Positions 36,733 to 46,194 of a stretch of DNA of 64,000 nucleotides are shown one piece after another. The DNA comes from Catellatospora bangladeshensis. Its GTDB lineage: Bacteria; Actinomycetota; Actinomycetes; Mycobacteriales; Micromonosporaceae. Within the stretch, counting starts at the first letter, position 1, and every line of letters starts with the position of its first letter. The DNA is taken from contig NZ_BONF01000016.1 of the NCBI RefSeq assembly GCF_016862575.1, forward strand, positions 124,001 to 188,000. Reading direction: 5' to 3'. The translations under genes were made by a program, and so were the position numbers. Below the pieces are notes generated by a model. The model did no database searches, had not been told where the DNA came from, and saw only the letters and a list, made by a program, of their open reading frames with translations.

Positions 36733-36957
36733 ATGCCGGCACCCCACGGATTCGAGTACGCCGTGCGCGGCGACGGGACCGTCGCCGTGTCGCACCGCCG
36801 TGCCGTGGTGACGCTGCTGCGCGGCGAGCGCGCGGCCCGCTTCCTGGCCGAGGCCGAGGCGGGCGACCCGCAGGAGGTCATGGCCCGCTGGACGGGCAAC
36901 TACCGCCGCGGCAACGAGCGCACCGCCCGCAACCACCCCCGCAACTCCTCCCGCTGA
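36733..36957 (+). CDS. Small conserved hypothetical protein
   Basis: 74 residues from ATG 36733. A basic protein with FEYAVRGDGTVAVSHRRAVVTLL, RAARFLAEAEAGDPQEVMARWTGNYRRGNERTARNHPRN. I recall near-identical C-termini (TGNYRRGNERTARNHPRN) in other actinomycetes, so it is a conserved gene. No membrane or signal segment. The basic tail may bind nucleic acid. It lies 46 bases after the reductase-like gene and may be cotranscribed. Confidence 0.75.
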   Translation: MPAPHGFEYAVRGDGTVAVSHRRAVVTLLRGERAARFLAEAEAGDPQEVMARWTGNYRRGNERTARNHPRNSSR

Positions 36958-37025
36958 TCCCGCCGCCGGATCTCGCTCGCGCCGCCGAGTCTCCGCGCCC
37001 AGCTCACCCGCGGGCGGCCGCGCCG

Positions 37026-37090
37026 AAGATCACTGTCCCGTGTCCAAACCTGCGGTCTGACCGCACTTCTCGACCCGAGACAGCGATCTT
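37026..37090. repeat. 65-base dispersed repeat, GTGTCGAAACCT family, copy 1
   Basis: AAGATC...GATCTT ends with partly degenerate inner arms (GTCCCGTGTCCAAACC and CTCGACCCGAGACAG). It is the more degraded of two adjacent copies between convergent genes. Confidence 0.85.
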
Positions 37091-37129
37091 CGCCGGTTGG
37101 TGGCGGGTTCCGGCGCGGCGGTGCGGGTG

Positions 37130-37194
37130 AAGATCGGCGTCTCGTGTCGAAACCTCTGGTCTGAGCACAGGTTTCGACACGAGACAGCGATCTT
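37130..37194. repeat. 65-base dispersed repeat, GTGTCGAAACCT family, copy 2
   Basis: GTCTCGTGTCGAAACCT and AGGTTTCGACACGAGAC pair perfectly inside AAGATC/GATCTT ends. 39 bases from copy 1; a third copy lies at 58349. Confidence 0.92.
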
Positions 37195-37223
37195 GGGCGC
37201 TGGCGCGGCCGGTGGAGGGCGGG

Positions 37224-38885
37224 TCAGTGGTCGGCGGTCACCGGGTCGGTCGTGGTGGGGGCGGGGGTGGGCTGGTCGGGGATGGTGACGGGGGCGGGGC
37301 GGGAGCGGACCAGGAGGACCGACAGCGCGGCGAGGGCGAGCACGGCCAGGGGCAGCGCCGTGGTCACCTTCATGGCCGTGGTGAAGCCCTGCTGGAAGGT
37401 GGTGTGCGCCAGCTCGGTGATCGGGCCGGGAGTGCCGGGGGGAAGGTGGGCGCCGCTCTGACCGGCGCCGACCTCCATACCGCCGGATCCCATGTGGGCG
37501 AACGCCTCGGTGAACCGCTCCCGTACCCCCTCGGGAAGCCCGGCGGCGTTGGTCCGGGCCTGCTCGGCCAGCGAGGTGGCCAGCTGCGCCTGGAGCAGCG
37601 CGCCGACCGCGGCGGCGCCGATGACCGCGCCGAGCTGCCGGGTGGTGTTGATGACCCCGGACGCGGCCCCGGCCTGGCGCGGCTCGACGCCGCGCATGGC
37701 GATGGTCTGCAGCGGGGCGAACACGAAGCCGAGGCCGAGACCTGCGACGAGCAGGCCGGGCATCAGGTCGCCGCGGTCGGAGCCGGGCTGCGCGGTGAGG
37801 ATGACGGCGGTCAGGCCCACGGTCCACAGGGTCATGCCGCCGAGCAGCGCCCACCGCCCGTGGCGGCCGTCGGCCAGCCGCCCCGCGAACGGGGCGAACA
37901 CCATCGACATCGCCGACATCGGCGCGGTGGTGAGTCCGGCCTGCAGCGCGCTGAGGCCGAGCACGGACTGCAGGTAGATGGTGAGCGGCAGGAACAGGCC
38001 GAGCATGCCGAACGAGACGGCGGCGACGACGCCGTTCATGACGGAGAAGTTGCGGTCGGCGAACAGGCGCAGCGGGATCAGCGGCTCGTCGTCGCGGCGG
38101 GCGTGCAGCTGCCAGACGAACACGGCGAGCACGAGCACGCCGGCGCCGATGACCATCGGGATGGTGACCGGGCCCCACACCGCGCCCCAGTCGTGCGACT
38201 GGCCCTCGATCAGGCCGAAGCAGAGCAGGAACAGGCCGAGGGTGACCAGGCCGGTGCCGGACAGGTCGAGCCGGTGGCGGCGGTGGAAGCGCAGGTCGGG
38301 CATGAACACCGCGGCCAGGGCCAGCGCGAGCACGCCCACCGGCACGTTGACGTAGAAGATCCACCGCCAGCCCCACTCGGACACCAGCCAGCCGCCCAGT
38401 GCCGGGCCGGTGACGGTGGCCAGGCCGGCGACGGCGCCCCAAACGCCGAACGCCGCGCCGCGCCGCTCGGCCGGGAAGATCGTGGTGATCACGGCGAGCG
38501 TCTGCGGGGTGAGCAGTGCCCCGCCCACGCCCTGCGCGATGCGGAACGCGACGAGCTGCTCCGGGCTCTGGGCGAGGCCGCAGGCGATGGACGCCACCGT
38601 GAACAGCACCAGGCCGAGCATGAACAGCCGCTTGGGGCCGTGGATGTCGCCGAGCCGTCCGGCGGTGATGAGCAGCACCGCGTACACCAGGATGTAGGCG
38701 TTGAGGATCCACAGGATGTCGTCGAGCGACGCGCCGAGGTCGTCGATGAGGTCCGGGATGGCGATGTTCACGATCGTCGTGTCGAGCAGGATCATGAAGA
38801 AGCCGAGGCAGAGTACGAAGAGGACGAGCCACGGGTTGGCCCGGCGGCCCGCCTGCGAAACGCCGCTGTCCTGCGGGATGGTCAC
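37224..38885 (-). CDS. MFS transporter, DHA2 (EmrB/QacA, 14-helix) family
   Basis: 553 residues with 14 hydrophobic segments. The motif A loop is GRLGDIHGPKRLFMLG, motif C is GPALGGWL, and the D1 motif is LDTTIVNIAIPDL in helix 1; together these place it in DHA2 drug/H+ antiporters. Longer loops and a Pro-rich cytosolic tail (PAPVTIPDQPTPAPTTT) follow. It may export a toxic or secondary metabolite. No regulator is adjacent; the carotenoid locus begins 2.6 kb downstream of its start and need not be related. Confidence 0.93.
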   Translation of the reverse strand: MTIPQDSGVSQAGRRANPWLVLFVLCLGFFMILLDTTIVNIAIPDLIDDLGASLDDILWILNAYILVYAVLLITAGRLGDIHGPKRLFMLGLVLFTVASIACGLAQSPEQLVAFRIAQGVGGALLTPQTLAVITTIFPAERRGAAFGVWGAVAGLATVTGPALGGWLVSEWGWRWIFYVNVPVGVLALALAAVFMPDLRFHRRHRLDLSGTGLVTLGLFLLCFGLIEGQSHDWGAVWGPVTIPMVIGAGVLVLAVFVWQLHARRDDEPLIPLRLFADRNFSVMNGVVAAVSFGMLGLFLPLTIYLQSVLGLSALQAGLTTAPMSAMSMVFAPFAGRLADGRHGRWALLGGMTLWTVGLTAVILTAQPGSDRGDLMPGLLVAGLGLGFVFAPLQTIAMRGVEPRQAGAASGVINTTRQLGAVIGAAAVGALLQAQLATSLAEQARTNAAGLPEGVRERFTEAFAHMGSGGMEVGAGQSGAHLPPGTPGPITELAHTTFQQGFTTAMKVTTALPLAVLALAALSVLLVRSRPAPVTIPDQPTPAPTTTDPVTADH

Positions 38886-38970
38886 GGCGGGTCTCCTAGC
38901 TCGTCGGGGACGCGAACGAACTGGAGCATAGTCCCGTCACATCGATGCACCGGGCACCCGCGCGGAGGGC

Positions 38971-40254
38971 TCAGCGCGGCGCGGACCGGCCCGATCCGCT
39001 GCCGACGAGCACCCGGCCCACGGGACCGTGCAGGTCCTCCAGCACGGCGCGGGCGACGCGCCGCCCCGACACCAGCGCGCCCTGGATGGAGCTGGTGTCC
39101 CGGTGGTCGCCGCAGACATACCGGCGCTCGCCGTAGCGCACGGTCCGGCGCAGCGGGTGCGGCGCGGGCATCGCGGGCAGCGCGTGCGGGACGCGGTATG
39201 CCCGCAGCAGCCGCCAGCCCGCGGTGTCGGTGCCGTACAGCACCGACAGGCGGCCGCGTACCCGGCGCTCCAGCTCGTCCAGCGGGGTGACGGTGTCCAG
39301 CACGGACGTCGCGATCAGCGCCTGGCCGGACGGGGCGTAGCCGGCCGCGGCGGCGGACAGCACCACCGTGTTGCGGACCAGGCCGGGCTGCTCGGCGTCG
39401 ACGATGGGCAGCGCATCGCGCCGGGGCGGGGTGTCCGCGGCGTGGTAGAAGGTGGTGACCCCGTGCCAGCCGGGTTCGGCCAGGCCGGGCAGCAGCAGGG
39501 CGGCGGCGCTCGCGTCGGCGGCCACGACGACCACGTCGGCGCGGATCTCGTCGCCGCCCGCGACGGCCAGCCCGGCGGGCGTGAGCCGGTCGACCCGGGC
39601 GCCGAGGTGGACGGTGCCGTCCGGCAGGTGACCGGCGAGCTGGCGGGGCAGCGCCCGCATGCCCTGGGCGGGCACCGCGCCGCCGCCGTGCAGGAACGAG
39701 CGCCAGACCAGCTGGAAGAAGCGGCCCGAGGTGGTCAGCCGGTCCTCCAGCAGCACCCCGGCCAGGAACGGCCGCAGCACCCGGTCGACCCCGGCGGGGG
39801 AGAAGCCCGCCTCCTTGAGCACCTCCAGCGTGGTGCGGTCCGGCTCGCGCTTGAGCGGCCGGGCGGGGCCGAGGGCGCCGCGTACGCCGAGGGCGGCCAG
39901 CGCGAACGCGTCGCCGAGCGGCAGCAGCCCGCCGGTGACCGCGGCCGGGGCGGTGATGTCGGCGCGCAGCCGGTGCATGCGGCCGCGGTGGCGCACGGCC
40001 AGGCCCCTGGCGAAGGGGCGCAGGTGCAGGGCGTCGACGTCGAACTCGGCGGCCAGCGCCGGATACGCCGGGCAGACCACCTGGAAGCCCCGGTCCAGCA
40101 GGAAGCCGTCGACCTCGTCGGTGCGGACCCGGCCGCCGACGTCGTCGCCCGCCTCGTACACCGCGACCCGCAGCCCCGCGTCACCCAGCCAGCGCGCGGC
40201 GACGAGCCCCGAGAGCCCTGCCCCGACGATCGCGACGTCCACATGCTGCGCCAT
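38971..40254 (-). CDS. FAD-dependent amine-oxidase/desaturase-like oxidoreductase
   Basis: 427 residues. An N-terminal ADP-binding site (VDVAIVGAGLSGLVAARWLGDAGLRVAVYEAGDDVGGRVRT) matches amine oxidases, protoporphyrinogen oxidases and carotenoid desaturases. A C-terminal FAD segment (YVCGDHRDTSSIQGALVSGRRVAR) is present. It is not CrtI, which is encoded separately nearby, but could be a second carotenoid-modifying enzyme or act elsewhere. It is separated from the carotenoid operon by a dispersed repeat, which argues for its own transcript. Confidence 0.85.
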   Translation of the reverse strand: MAQHVDVAIVGAGLSGLVAARWLGDAGLRVAVYEAGDDVGGRVRTDEVDGFLLDRGFQVVCPAYPALAAEFDVDALHLRPFARGLAVRHRGRMHRLRADITAPAAVTGGLLPLGDAFALAALGVRGALGPARPLKREPDRTTLEVLKEAGFSPAGVDRVLRPFLAGVLLEDRLTTSGRFFQLVWRSFLHGGGAVPAQGMRALPRQLAGHLPDGTVHLGARVDRLTPAGLAVAGGDEIRADVVVVAADASAAALLLPGLAEPGWHGVTTFYHAADTPPRRDALPIVDAEQPGLVRNTVVLSAAAAGYAPSGQALIATSVLDTVTPLDELERRVRGRLSVLYGTDTAGWRLLRAYRVPHALPAMPAPHPLRRTVRYGERRYVCGDHRDTSSIQGALVSGRRVARAVLEDLHGPVGRVLVGSGSGRSAPR

Positions 40255-40325
40255 ATGCCCAGGCTAGGCCCGTCTCGTCACCCGCATCCGGTCCTTGCCC
40301 GAGCCCACCCGCCCGGCGTGGCCAA

Positions 40326-40400
40326 GGTCATCGGACTTGCCAGGCACATGGGCGAAAGCGGGCTCAAGATACGCCCAGGTGCCAGGCAAGTCGGATGATC
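40326..40400. repeat. 75-base dispersed repeat, GCCTGGCA family, copy 3
   Basis: The right arm TGCCAGGCAAGTCGGATGATC (40380-40400) pairs with a partly mismatched left arm at 40326-40346. Interior in the same orientation as copy 1. It lies just past the 3' end of the P450 gene. Confidence 0.9.
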
Positions 40401-40412
40401 GAGAAGGCGCGG

Positions 40413-41549
40413 TCAGGGGTGGCGTTCGATCCAGAGGGGGCCGGAGGGGCGGAGGGCGATGGCGGCGGCGGGGCGGGGGTCGCCGTCGACCTGGGTGATC
40501 TTGCCGGTGAACCAGGGGGTGAGCGCGGCGTGCAGCATGGCGCGGGCCAGGTGTGCGCCCAGGCAGGTGCGCCGGCCGGCGCTGAACGGCAGGAAACCCC
40601 AGGCCGGGCGGCCCTCGTCGAACCGGTCGGGCTTGAAGGCCAGCGGGTCGGGCCACAGCCGCGGGTCGCGGTGGGTGAGGAAGGGGGAGTACAGCACCAG
40701 CGTGCCCGCCGGGATCGGCACGCCGGTCACGGTGACCGCGCGGGCGGTGATCCGGCTGCCCAGCCAGCCCGCCGGATAGAGGCGCAGCACCTCGTCCATG
40801 ACCTGCGGCAGCGCCTCCGGGCGGCACCACTCGGGTGCGCCGGCCAGGTGCCACAGCGCCCAGGCCAGGGTGTGCGCCGTGGTGTCGTACCCGGCGGCCA
40901 GCCCGACCCGGATCTCGGCGACCGCACCGTCCAGCCCGGCCAGTGCGTGTGCCAGCGTGCCCGGCGGCGGGTCGGCCAGGACCCGGGCGATCGCCGCGTC
41001 GAGGCGGCGGAACAGCATCGGGCGGGGCAGCATCGGCCCCGGCACCGGCTGCTGGAGCGGATGCAGGAACGCCGCGAGCAGCCGGTCGGGCAGCGCACCG
41101 CCGAAGAACGCCGCGTTGAGCATGCGCCGCACCGTGCCGCTCGCCCAGGCCAGGGCTTCGACAGGACCGGCGGGCGGGTCGGCCGGGGGCAGCGCGGCGT
41201 GCGCGATCTGGTCGAGCCGGTCGGTCAGGTGGGCCAGGCCGCGGCTGTGGAAATGCGGGTTCAGCTCGCGGCGGCGCGGGTCGTGTTCCGGCTGGTCGCG
41301 GTACACCACGCCCGCCGACAGGTACGGGGTGAGGCCGCTGAGGCTGCCGATGCTGCGGAACGTGTCCAGGTCGCCGAGCACGGCGCGGTTCCAGTCCGGG
41401 GTGTAGCCGACGACGGCCGGGCGCCACAGGCGCAGCCGGAACACGTCGCCGGTGCGGGCGCCGTCGGCGAGCAGGCGCACCGGGTCGGTGGACCACCGCC
41501 ACAGGTGGCCCACCAGCGGCGTCGCGGCGGGGGCGGGCAGCGTGGTCAC
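40413..41549 (-). CDS. Cytochrome P450 of the carotenoid operon
   Basis: 378 residues. I helix [11 protein letters not shown] helix EVLRLYP (ExxR), and haem loop [14 protein letters not shown] with Cys329. Last gene of the overlapping carotenoid operon (GTGA with the glycosyltransferase). Because the cluster has no CrtZ-, CrtR- or CruF-type hydroxylase, the P450 is the best candidate to add the hydroxyl group that the glycosyltransferase needs; P450 ring hydroxylation of carotenoids is known from thermophilic bacteria. This is inference from context. Ferredoxin partners are not encoded beside it. Confidence 0.9.
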   Translation of the reverse strand: MTTLPAPAATPLVGHLWRWSTDPVRLLADGARTGDVFRLRLWRPAVVGYTPDWNRAVLGDLDTFRSIGSLSGLTPYLSAGVVYRDQPEHDPRRRELNPHFHSRGLAHLTDRLDQIAHAALPPADPPAGPVEALAWASGTVRRMLNAAFFGGALPDRLLAAFLHPLQQPVPGPMLPRPMLFRRLDAAIARVLADPPPGTLAHALAGLDGAVAEIRVGLAAGYDTTAHTLAWALWHLAGAPEWCRPEALPQVMDEVLRLYPAGWLGSRITARAVTVTGVPIPAGTLVLYSPFLTHRDPRLWPDPLAFKPDRFDEGRPAWGFLPFSAGRRTCLGAHLARAMLHAALTPWFTGKITQVDGDPRPAAAIALRPSGPLWIERHP

Positions 41550-42721
41550 CGGTAGCGGCGTCCCTTCCAGACGGCGGTACGCCGCAGCGCCAGCGCGTAC
41601 ACGGGCAGCGCGGCGGGGGCGGTGAACGGGACGAGCGCGGCCTCGGCGTACGCGCCGCGCCCGGTCTTGGCGTTGCTGAGGACCCGTTCGGCCAGCCCGA
41701 GCACGGCCGCCAGCCGCCAGGCCGGGCCGTGGTTCCAGCGCAGCCACGGCAGCGTGTAGGCAGCGAGGTGCCAGGCCGCGCTCGCCGCGAGCAGCGCGTC
41801 GCTGCCGCCGTGCGCGGCCCGCATGCTCTTGCCCGTGCCGCGCACGGTGCTGCGGTAGCCGTCGTACATGCGGGTGCTGACCAGGTCGCCGCCCAGCGCG
41901 AGCCCGAGCTTGAGCCCCTTCCTGCGGGTCAGCCTCCCCAGCGCGAGGTCTTCGACGATCTCCCCGGCCACCGCCGCGTGCCCGCCGAGCCGGTCGTACG
42001 CGGCCCGCCGGAACGCCAGCAGCTGCCCGTTGGCCACCGCGGCGGCCGGGATCGGCAGGTCGAGCAGCTGGTGTGGCAGGAAGCCGAGCAGGTTCTCGTC
42101 GATCAGCGGCACCAGCAGGCGCTCGCCGAGCGTGCCGGTCTGCTGGCGGGGGAACACGGAGAAGACGTCGGCGCGCTGGCGGCGCACCTGTGTCCACACG
42201 GCTTCCAGCGCGCCGGGGCGCAGCGTGACGTCGGCGTCCAGGTACACCAGCAGGTCGCCGGTGGCCGCCGCGGCGAGCTGGTGGCAGGCCCAGTTCTTGC
42301 CGATCCAGCCGTCCGGCCGGGGCGCGCCGGTGAGCAGCCGCAGGCGGGGATCGGCGAAGCGGCGGACCACGTCGGCGGTGCCGTCGGTGGATCCGTCGTC
42401 GAGCACCAGGATCTCGTCGGCGGGCTGCGAGAGCAGGCCGGGCAGGGTGTGCGGCAGCCGCGCGGCCTCGTCGCGAGCGGGCACGAGCAGCGATGTGCGC
42501 GGCAGCCGCCCGGCCGCACCCACCTCACGGGGGAGGTGCGGCAGCCTGCCCGCCGACCGGGCGCTACGTGGCCAAGTGCCCGGCGACCGGTTGCCCGCCG
42601 CCCGGGTGCGGGGCGGGACCGGGGGCGGTGCCGCCAGGACCGGGAACGAGCGGGCGTTGGCCGCCAGCCCGGCGGTCTTGACCAGGTGGTATGCGGCCAC
42701 GGCGGTGGCTAGGAGCGCCAC
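41546..42721 (-). CDS. GT2-family glycosyltransferase, CruC-like
   Basis: 391 residues. An N-terminal hydrophobic stretch precedes a GT-A core: [35 protein letters not shown] (DxD) and a QxxRW-region-like [16 protein letters not shown], with membrane helices at the C-terminus. The layout is that of CruC-type carotenoid glucosyltransferases. It overlaps the acyltransferase start and the P450. Residues 41-74 (Pro/Arg/Gly-rich, with repeated GRLP) look like an insertion between the anchor and the GT core. Confidence 0.88.
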   Translation of the reverse strand: MALLATAVAAYHLVKTAGLAANARSFPVLAAPPPVPPRTRAAGNRSPGTWPRSARSAGRLPHLPREVGAAGRLPRTSLLVPARDEAARLPHTLPGLLSQPADEILVLDDGSTDGTADVVRRFADPRLRLLTGAPRPDGWIGKNWACHQLAAAATGDLLVYLDADVTLRPGALEAVWTQVRRQRADVFSVFPRQQTGTLGERLLVPLIDENLLGFLPHQLLDLPIPAAAVANGQLLAFRRAAYDRLGGHAAVAGEIVEDLALGRLTRRKGLKLGLALGGDLVSTRMYDGYRSTVRGTGKSMRAAHGGSDALLAASAAWHLAAYTLPWLRWNHGPAWRLAAVLGLAERVLSNAKTGRGAYAEAALVPFTAPAALPVYALALRRTAVWKGRRYR

Positions 42722-43374
42722 GGCAGGGCTCCTTTCGCCGCGTCGATGCGCTCGTCCCAGCTGCGCCGCCCGGCGAGCACCCGGCGGAAGCTCGCCAGCG
42801 GCCGCCGGGGGTCGGCCGCGCCGAGCTGTCCGTCCAGGTGGGACAGGTCGAGCGCCAGCAGCTCGGCGAGCCGGGCGGTGACCTGCGCGTCATTCCGGCC
42901 GCCCGGCACCTCGGTGCAGGAGACGTACGCCTCGGGCCGGTTGTGCCCGCGCAGTACCACCCGCACCGCGATCGCGAACAGCGGCACCCGGGCCTGCCGG
43001 GCGTACCAGGCGGCGCCGCGGGACAGCGGGCCGGGCGGGCCGGCCGGGCGCAGCTCGCCCTCGGGGTACACGACCAGCGTGCGCCCGTCGCGCAGCAGGC
43101 GCAGCCCGGTGCGCGGCTCGTGCGTGCCGAACACGCCCAGCCGCCGCAGGAAGCCGTAGCGGGCCAGGTTGTCCTGCTGCATCAGCAGGCAGGCGGGGTG
43201 GCCGGTGCGCCACAGCGCCGAGGCCGCGACGAACGGGTCCCACCAGGTGTGGTGGTTGGCCGCCCAGACGAACGGGCCGCGCGGCAGCCCGCCGCGCAGC
43301 CAGACGCCCCGCAGCTCGCGCCGCACGAGGTGGGTGAAGCCGTACCGCATCGCGGCGGCGACCGGGTCAGGCAT
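42709..43374 (-). CDS. PlsC-like acyltransferase, CruD-like
   Basis: 221 residues from ATG 43374 (GTG 43383 is an in-frame alternative). The HX4D motif is NHHTWWDPF and the glycerolipid motif III equivalent is YPEGELRP. It overlaps the crtYd-like gene by 8 bases and the glycosyltransferase by 13. An acyltransferase beside a CruC-like glycosyltransferase recalls the CruC-CruD pair of green sulfur bacteria, which makes acylated carotenoid glucosides, so acylation of the sugar is predicted. It could instead be a general lipid enzyme. Confidence 0.85.
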   Translation of the reverse strand: MPDPVAAAMRYGFTHLVRRELRGVWLRGGLPRGPFVWAANHHTWWDPFVAASALWRTGHPACLLMQQDNLARYGFLRRLGVFGTHEPRTGLRLLRDGRTLVVYPEGELRPAGPPGPLSRGAAWYARQARVPLFAIAVRVVLRGHNRPEAYVSCTEVPGGRNDAQVTARLAELLALDLSHLDGQLGAADPRRPLASFRRVLAGRRSWDERIDAAKGALPWRS

Positions 43375-43681
43375 CAGCCGCACCGCGCCCGGCCCGCACC
43401 CACAGCAGCAGGGTCAGCGTGATCAGGGCGTACCCGAACGCGTAGTCCTCGACCGGGATGTCCCACGGCACCCGCAGCCCCGTGATCGCGTCCGGCGCGT
43501 AGTGCACGACGGTCGCGTCGGCCCGGGTCAGCCAGCCGTCCACCGGCACCATGAACAGCAGCGAGATCGCCAGCGTCCCCCAGTACCGCCCGCTGCGCAG
43601 CAGCCCGGTCCGCCATACCCCCAGCTCCAGCCCCACCACCGCGAGACAGGCCGCGACGGCGGCCACCGTGTACTCACCCAC
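43367..43681 (-). CDS. crtYd: Lycopene cyclase subunit, CrtYd/Ye-type
   Basis: 104 residues with three hydrophobic helices. The PVEDYAFGYALIT motif (PxE(E/D)) is the signature of the small actinomycete/archaeal lycopene cyclase domain. It overlaps the preceding crtYc-like gene by 8 bases (GTGGGTGA), so two half-size proteins are made together as a heterodimer. The type of ring (beta or epsilon) and whether the substrate is C40 lycopene or a C50 precursor cannot be told from this; no CrtEb-type prenyltransferase is nearby, which favours C40. Confidence 0.87.
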   Translation of the reverse strand: MGEYTVAAVAACLAVVGLELGVWRTGLLRSGRYWGTLAISLLFMVPVDGWLTRADATVVHYAPDAITGLRVPWDIPVEDYAFGYALITLTLLLWVRAGRGAADA

Positions 43682-44051
43682 GGCGCCCGCCGGTCTTGTC
43701 AGGCTGCGCGGCGCGGATGGGGGCGGGGGTGGCGGCCGGGCCCAGGGCGGCCGGGCCGCGGCCGAGGACTTCGAAGGTGAGCAGGGCGCAGAGGGGGACG
43801 ACGAGGAAGAAGAGCCACTCCTCGACGGGGAGGCCGAGCAGGGTCGCGCCGGTGGTGAAGCGGGGGGAGAACCACCAGTGGCCGCGGGCGGTGGCGGCGA
43901 GGTCCCACAGCACGAAGAGCGCGACGACCGGGGCGAGGGTGGTCAGCAGGCGGCGGGGGCGGCGGTACACCCGCGCGCCCAGCCCCGCCTCCAGGGGCAG
44001 CGTCACGGCCAGGCACGCGGCCAGTACGAGCAGGTAGCGCAGCCGGTCCAT
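43674..44051 (-). CDS. crtYc: Lycopene cyclase subunit, CrtYc/Yf-type
   Basis: 125 residues with three hydrophobic helices and a PVEEWLFFLVVPLCALLTFE motif (PxEE), matching the CrtYc partner of the two-component cyclase. The C-terminal 30 residues are Pro/Ala-rich and probably disordered. It starts within the crtB stop (TGATG) and overlaps crtYd. The pair converts linear to ring-ended carotenoids in the membrane. Which half carries catalysis is unknown; both PxE motifs are intact. Confidence 0.87.
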   Translation of the reverse strand: MDRLRYLLVLAACLAVTLPLEAGLGARVYRRPRRLLTTLAPVVALFVLWDLAATARGHWWFSPRFTTGATLLGLPVEEWLFFLVVPLCALLTFEVLGRGPAALGPAATPAPIRAAQPDKTGGRRG

Positions 44052-44977
44052 CAGCCGGCCGCCTGCGGCACGGGCGGCGCGCTCGGCGCCGCGACCGGCC
44101 TCCCGGCGGGGGTGAGCAGGCAGCGCGCCGCGACGAGCAGCCGCCGCCGGTTGGGCACCGTGGCCCGGCGCGCGAAGACGTCGTGGTCGGCCCGCTCCAC
44201 CTCGTCGAGGATCCCGCCGTAGAGGTGGTACGCGGCCCGGATGCAGGCCTGTGAGGTGGGGGCGAGCATGGTGACGCCGGGGGCGGCGGCGGCGTAGTGC
44301 TCGCGGGCCCGCGCGATCTCGAAGCGCACCAGCTCCCGGATGGCCGTGCTCGCGGTGCCCCGCTGGGCGGCCAGCCGCAGGTCGGCGGTGGTCAGCCCGA
44401 ACGCCCGCAGGTCCCGCTGGGGCAGGTAGACCCGGCCCCGGTCGAGGTCCTCGCCGATGTCGCGGATGAAGTTGGTGAGCTGGAAGGCCAGCCCGAGCTG
44501 GCGGGCGGGCTCGCGGGCGAGCACCGGGTCGGCCGGGTCGAGGATCGGCAGCATCATCGTGCCGATCACGGCCGCCGAGCCTTCCATGTACTCCAGCAGG
44601 TCGGCGTAGTCGTCGTACTCGGCGATCTCCAGGTCCATGGCCATGGAGTGCAGGAACGCCGCGAAGTCGGCGGGGTCCAGGTCGAAGGCGCGGATGGTGT
44701 GCAGCACGGCGGGCAGCAGCGGATCGTCCACGGGCGCGCCGTGCAGCCCGGCCACGAAGCGGTCCGACCAGTCGCGCAGGGCGCGGGCGCGGTCCGCGGG
44801 CGGCAGTGCGTCGGTGCGGTCGACGATCTCGTCGGCGTGCCGGGTGAAGCCGTAGAGCGCGTGCACGTGTGGCCGCTTCCAGGCCGGGAGCAGGCGCGTT
44901 GCCAGGTAGTACGTGCGGCCGTGCCGGCGGTGCAGGGCGCGGCAGCGCTCGTACGCGGCGGCGAGGTCAGGCTCCAC
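44051..44977 (-). CDS. crtB: Phytoene synthase
   Basis: 308 residues. The two Asp-rich motifs are in place: RHADEIVDRTD near the N-terminus and NFIRDIGEDLDRGRVYLP in the middle, with YKRPxx-like and LGLAFQLTN signatures of squalene/phytoene synthases. It joins two geranylgeranyl diphosphates to phytoene, fed by the divergent crtE. GTG 44977 is 66 bases from the crtE start. First gene of the leftward operon. Confidence 0.93.
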   Translation of the reverse strand: MEPDLAAAYERCRALHRRHGRTYYLATRLLPAWKRPHVHALYGFTRHADEIVDRTDALPPADRARALRDWSDRFVAGLHGAPVDDPLLPAVLHTIRAFDLDPADFAAFLHSMAMDLEIAEYDDYADLLEYMEGSAAVIGTMMLPILDPADPVLAREPARQLGLAFQLTNFIRDIGEDLDRGRVYLPQRDLRAFGLTTADLRLAAQRGTASTAIRELVRFEIARAREHYAAAAPGVTMLAPTSQACIRAAYHLYGGILDEVERADHDVFARRATVPNRRRLLVAARCLLTPAGRPVAAPSAPPVPQAAG

Positions 44978-44995
44978 GGGGTGCTCCCATCAAAA

Positions 44996-45037
44996 ATCGA
45001 CTCAGCAATCGACGCAACTTCGACTCTACGCTAGTCT
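44996..45037. promoter_or_regulatory. Divergent crtB/crtE control region with direct repeats
   Basis: ATCGAC (44996-45001), ATCGAC (45008-45013) and TTCGAC (45019-45024) are spaced 12 and 11 bases apart, about one helical turn, on one face of the DNA. TAGTCT (45032-45037) six bases before crtE is a leaderless -10. The repeats could hold a regulator controlling both arms of the locus. Confidence 0.5.
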
Positions 45038-45043
45038 GAGCGC

Positions 45044-46174
45044 GTGGCCAACGACACCTTCTCCGCCCTAGCCGCCCACCCCTGCCCTGCCGTGCCCGCA
45101 GCGCCGACGCACCACGCCGCCGACCTGCCGCTACTTGTCGAATACACCCTCAGCGAATTCGTTCGCGCCGAAACGCAGGCATTGGCTGAGGTTGATCAGG
45201 CGCTGGAGCCGCTGCTGTCGGCCGCCCGCGACGCGGTGCTGGGTGGGGGCAAGCGGGTGCGCCCGCAGTTCGCGTACTGGGGGTGGCGCAGCGTGGCCGG
45301 GCCGCACGCGCCGGTCGGCATGGTGCTGCCCGCGCTCGCGGCTCTGGAGCTGCTGCACGCGTTCGCACTGGTCCACGACGACGTGATGGACAGGTCGGAC
45401 ACCCGGCGGGGCCGCCCCACCGCGCACCGGGCGCTCGCCGACGGCCACCGCGCCGCGGGGCTGCGCGGCGACGCGGCCCACTTCGGTGACGCCGCCGCGG
45501 TCCTGGCCGGCGACCTGCTGCTGGTCTGGGCCGACCGGCTGATGGCCCGCGCCGGGGTGCCCGACCGCACCCTGCGCGAGGCGCGCGCCGCGTACGACCG
45601 CATGCGCGTCGAGGCGATCGCGGGCCAGTTCCTCGACGTGCTCGGTGACTGCGCGCGCACCTGGTCGCCGGAGCGCGCGCTGCGCACCGCGCGGCTCAAG
45701 ACCGCCGGCTACACCGCGACCTGGCCGCTGCACTACGGCGCGGCGCTGGCCGACGCGGGCGGCGGCGGGTTCGCCCGGGGGCCGCTGGGGCGGGCGTTCA
45801 CCCGCTACGGGCTGGCCGTCGGCGAGGCGTTCCAGCTGCGCGACGACCTGCTGGGCCTGTTCGGCGAGCCCTCGGTCACCGGCAAGCCGGTCGGCGACGA
45901 CCTCGGCAAGCCGACCATGCTGCTGCTGCTCGCGCAGGCGCGGGCGAGCGCGGCGCAGCGTGCCGAGCTGGCCGCGGTGCTGGCCGCGCCGCGGCCCGAC
46001 GTGGCGCGGCTGGCCGCGGTGGTCCGGGACACCGGAGCGCCCGAGCAGCTCAGTGAGATGATCGGCGAGCGGGTGGCCGACGCGCACGCGGCGCTGGCCG
46101 CCGCGCCCGTCGACGACGACACCCGCACGGCGCTGGGCGAGCTGGCCGCCGCCGTGGCCTGGCGCGCGGCATGA
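45044..46174 (+). CDS. crtE: Geranylgeranyl diphosphate synthase
   Basis: 376 residues of the polyprenyl synthase family. The first Asp-rich motif is HDDVMDRSDTRRGRPT and the second is FQLRDDLLGLFG. The residues before the first motif (LHAFALV) allow a C20 product, but chain length is not certain. The N-terminus is 30 residues longer than usual, so GTG 45044 may be correct because of the TAGTCT box, with internal starts possible. Divergent from crtB and coupled to crtI. Confidence 0.92.
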   Translation: MANDTFSALAAHPCPAVPAAPTHHAADLPLLVEYTLSEFVRAETQALAEVDQALEPLLSAARDAVLGGGKRVRPQFAYWGWRSVAGPHAPVGMVLPALAALELLHAFALVHDDVMDRSDTRRGRPTAHRALADGHRAAGLRGDAAHFGDAAAVLAGDLLLVWADRLMARAGVPDRTLREARAAYDRMRVEAIAGQFLDVLGDCARTWSPERALRTARLKTAGYTATWPLHYGAALADAGGGGFARGPLGRAFTRYGLAVGEAFQLRDDLLGLFGEPSVTGKPVGDDLGKPTMLLLLAQARASAAQRAELAAVLAAPRPDVARLAAVVRDTGAPEQLSEMIGERVADAHAALAAAPVDDDTRTALGELAAAVAWRAA

Positions 46175-46194
46175 CGGCACGCGGAGGAGAGCGC

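Noticed and set aside
38971-40254. A second CrtI or CrtU
   Set aside because: It shares the FAD fold, but the C-terminal CrtI fingerprint (GTTPGVGVP) is missing and it lies outside the operon.
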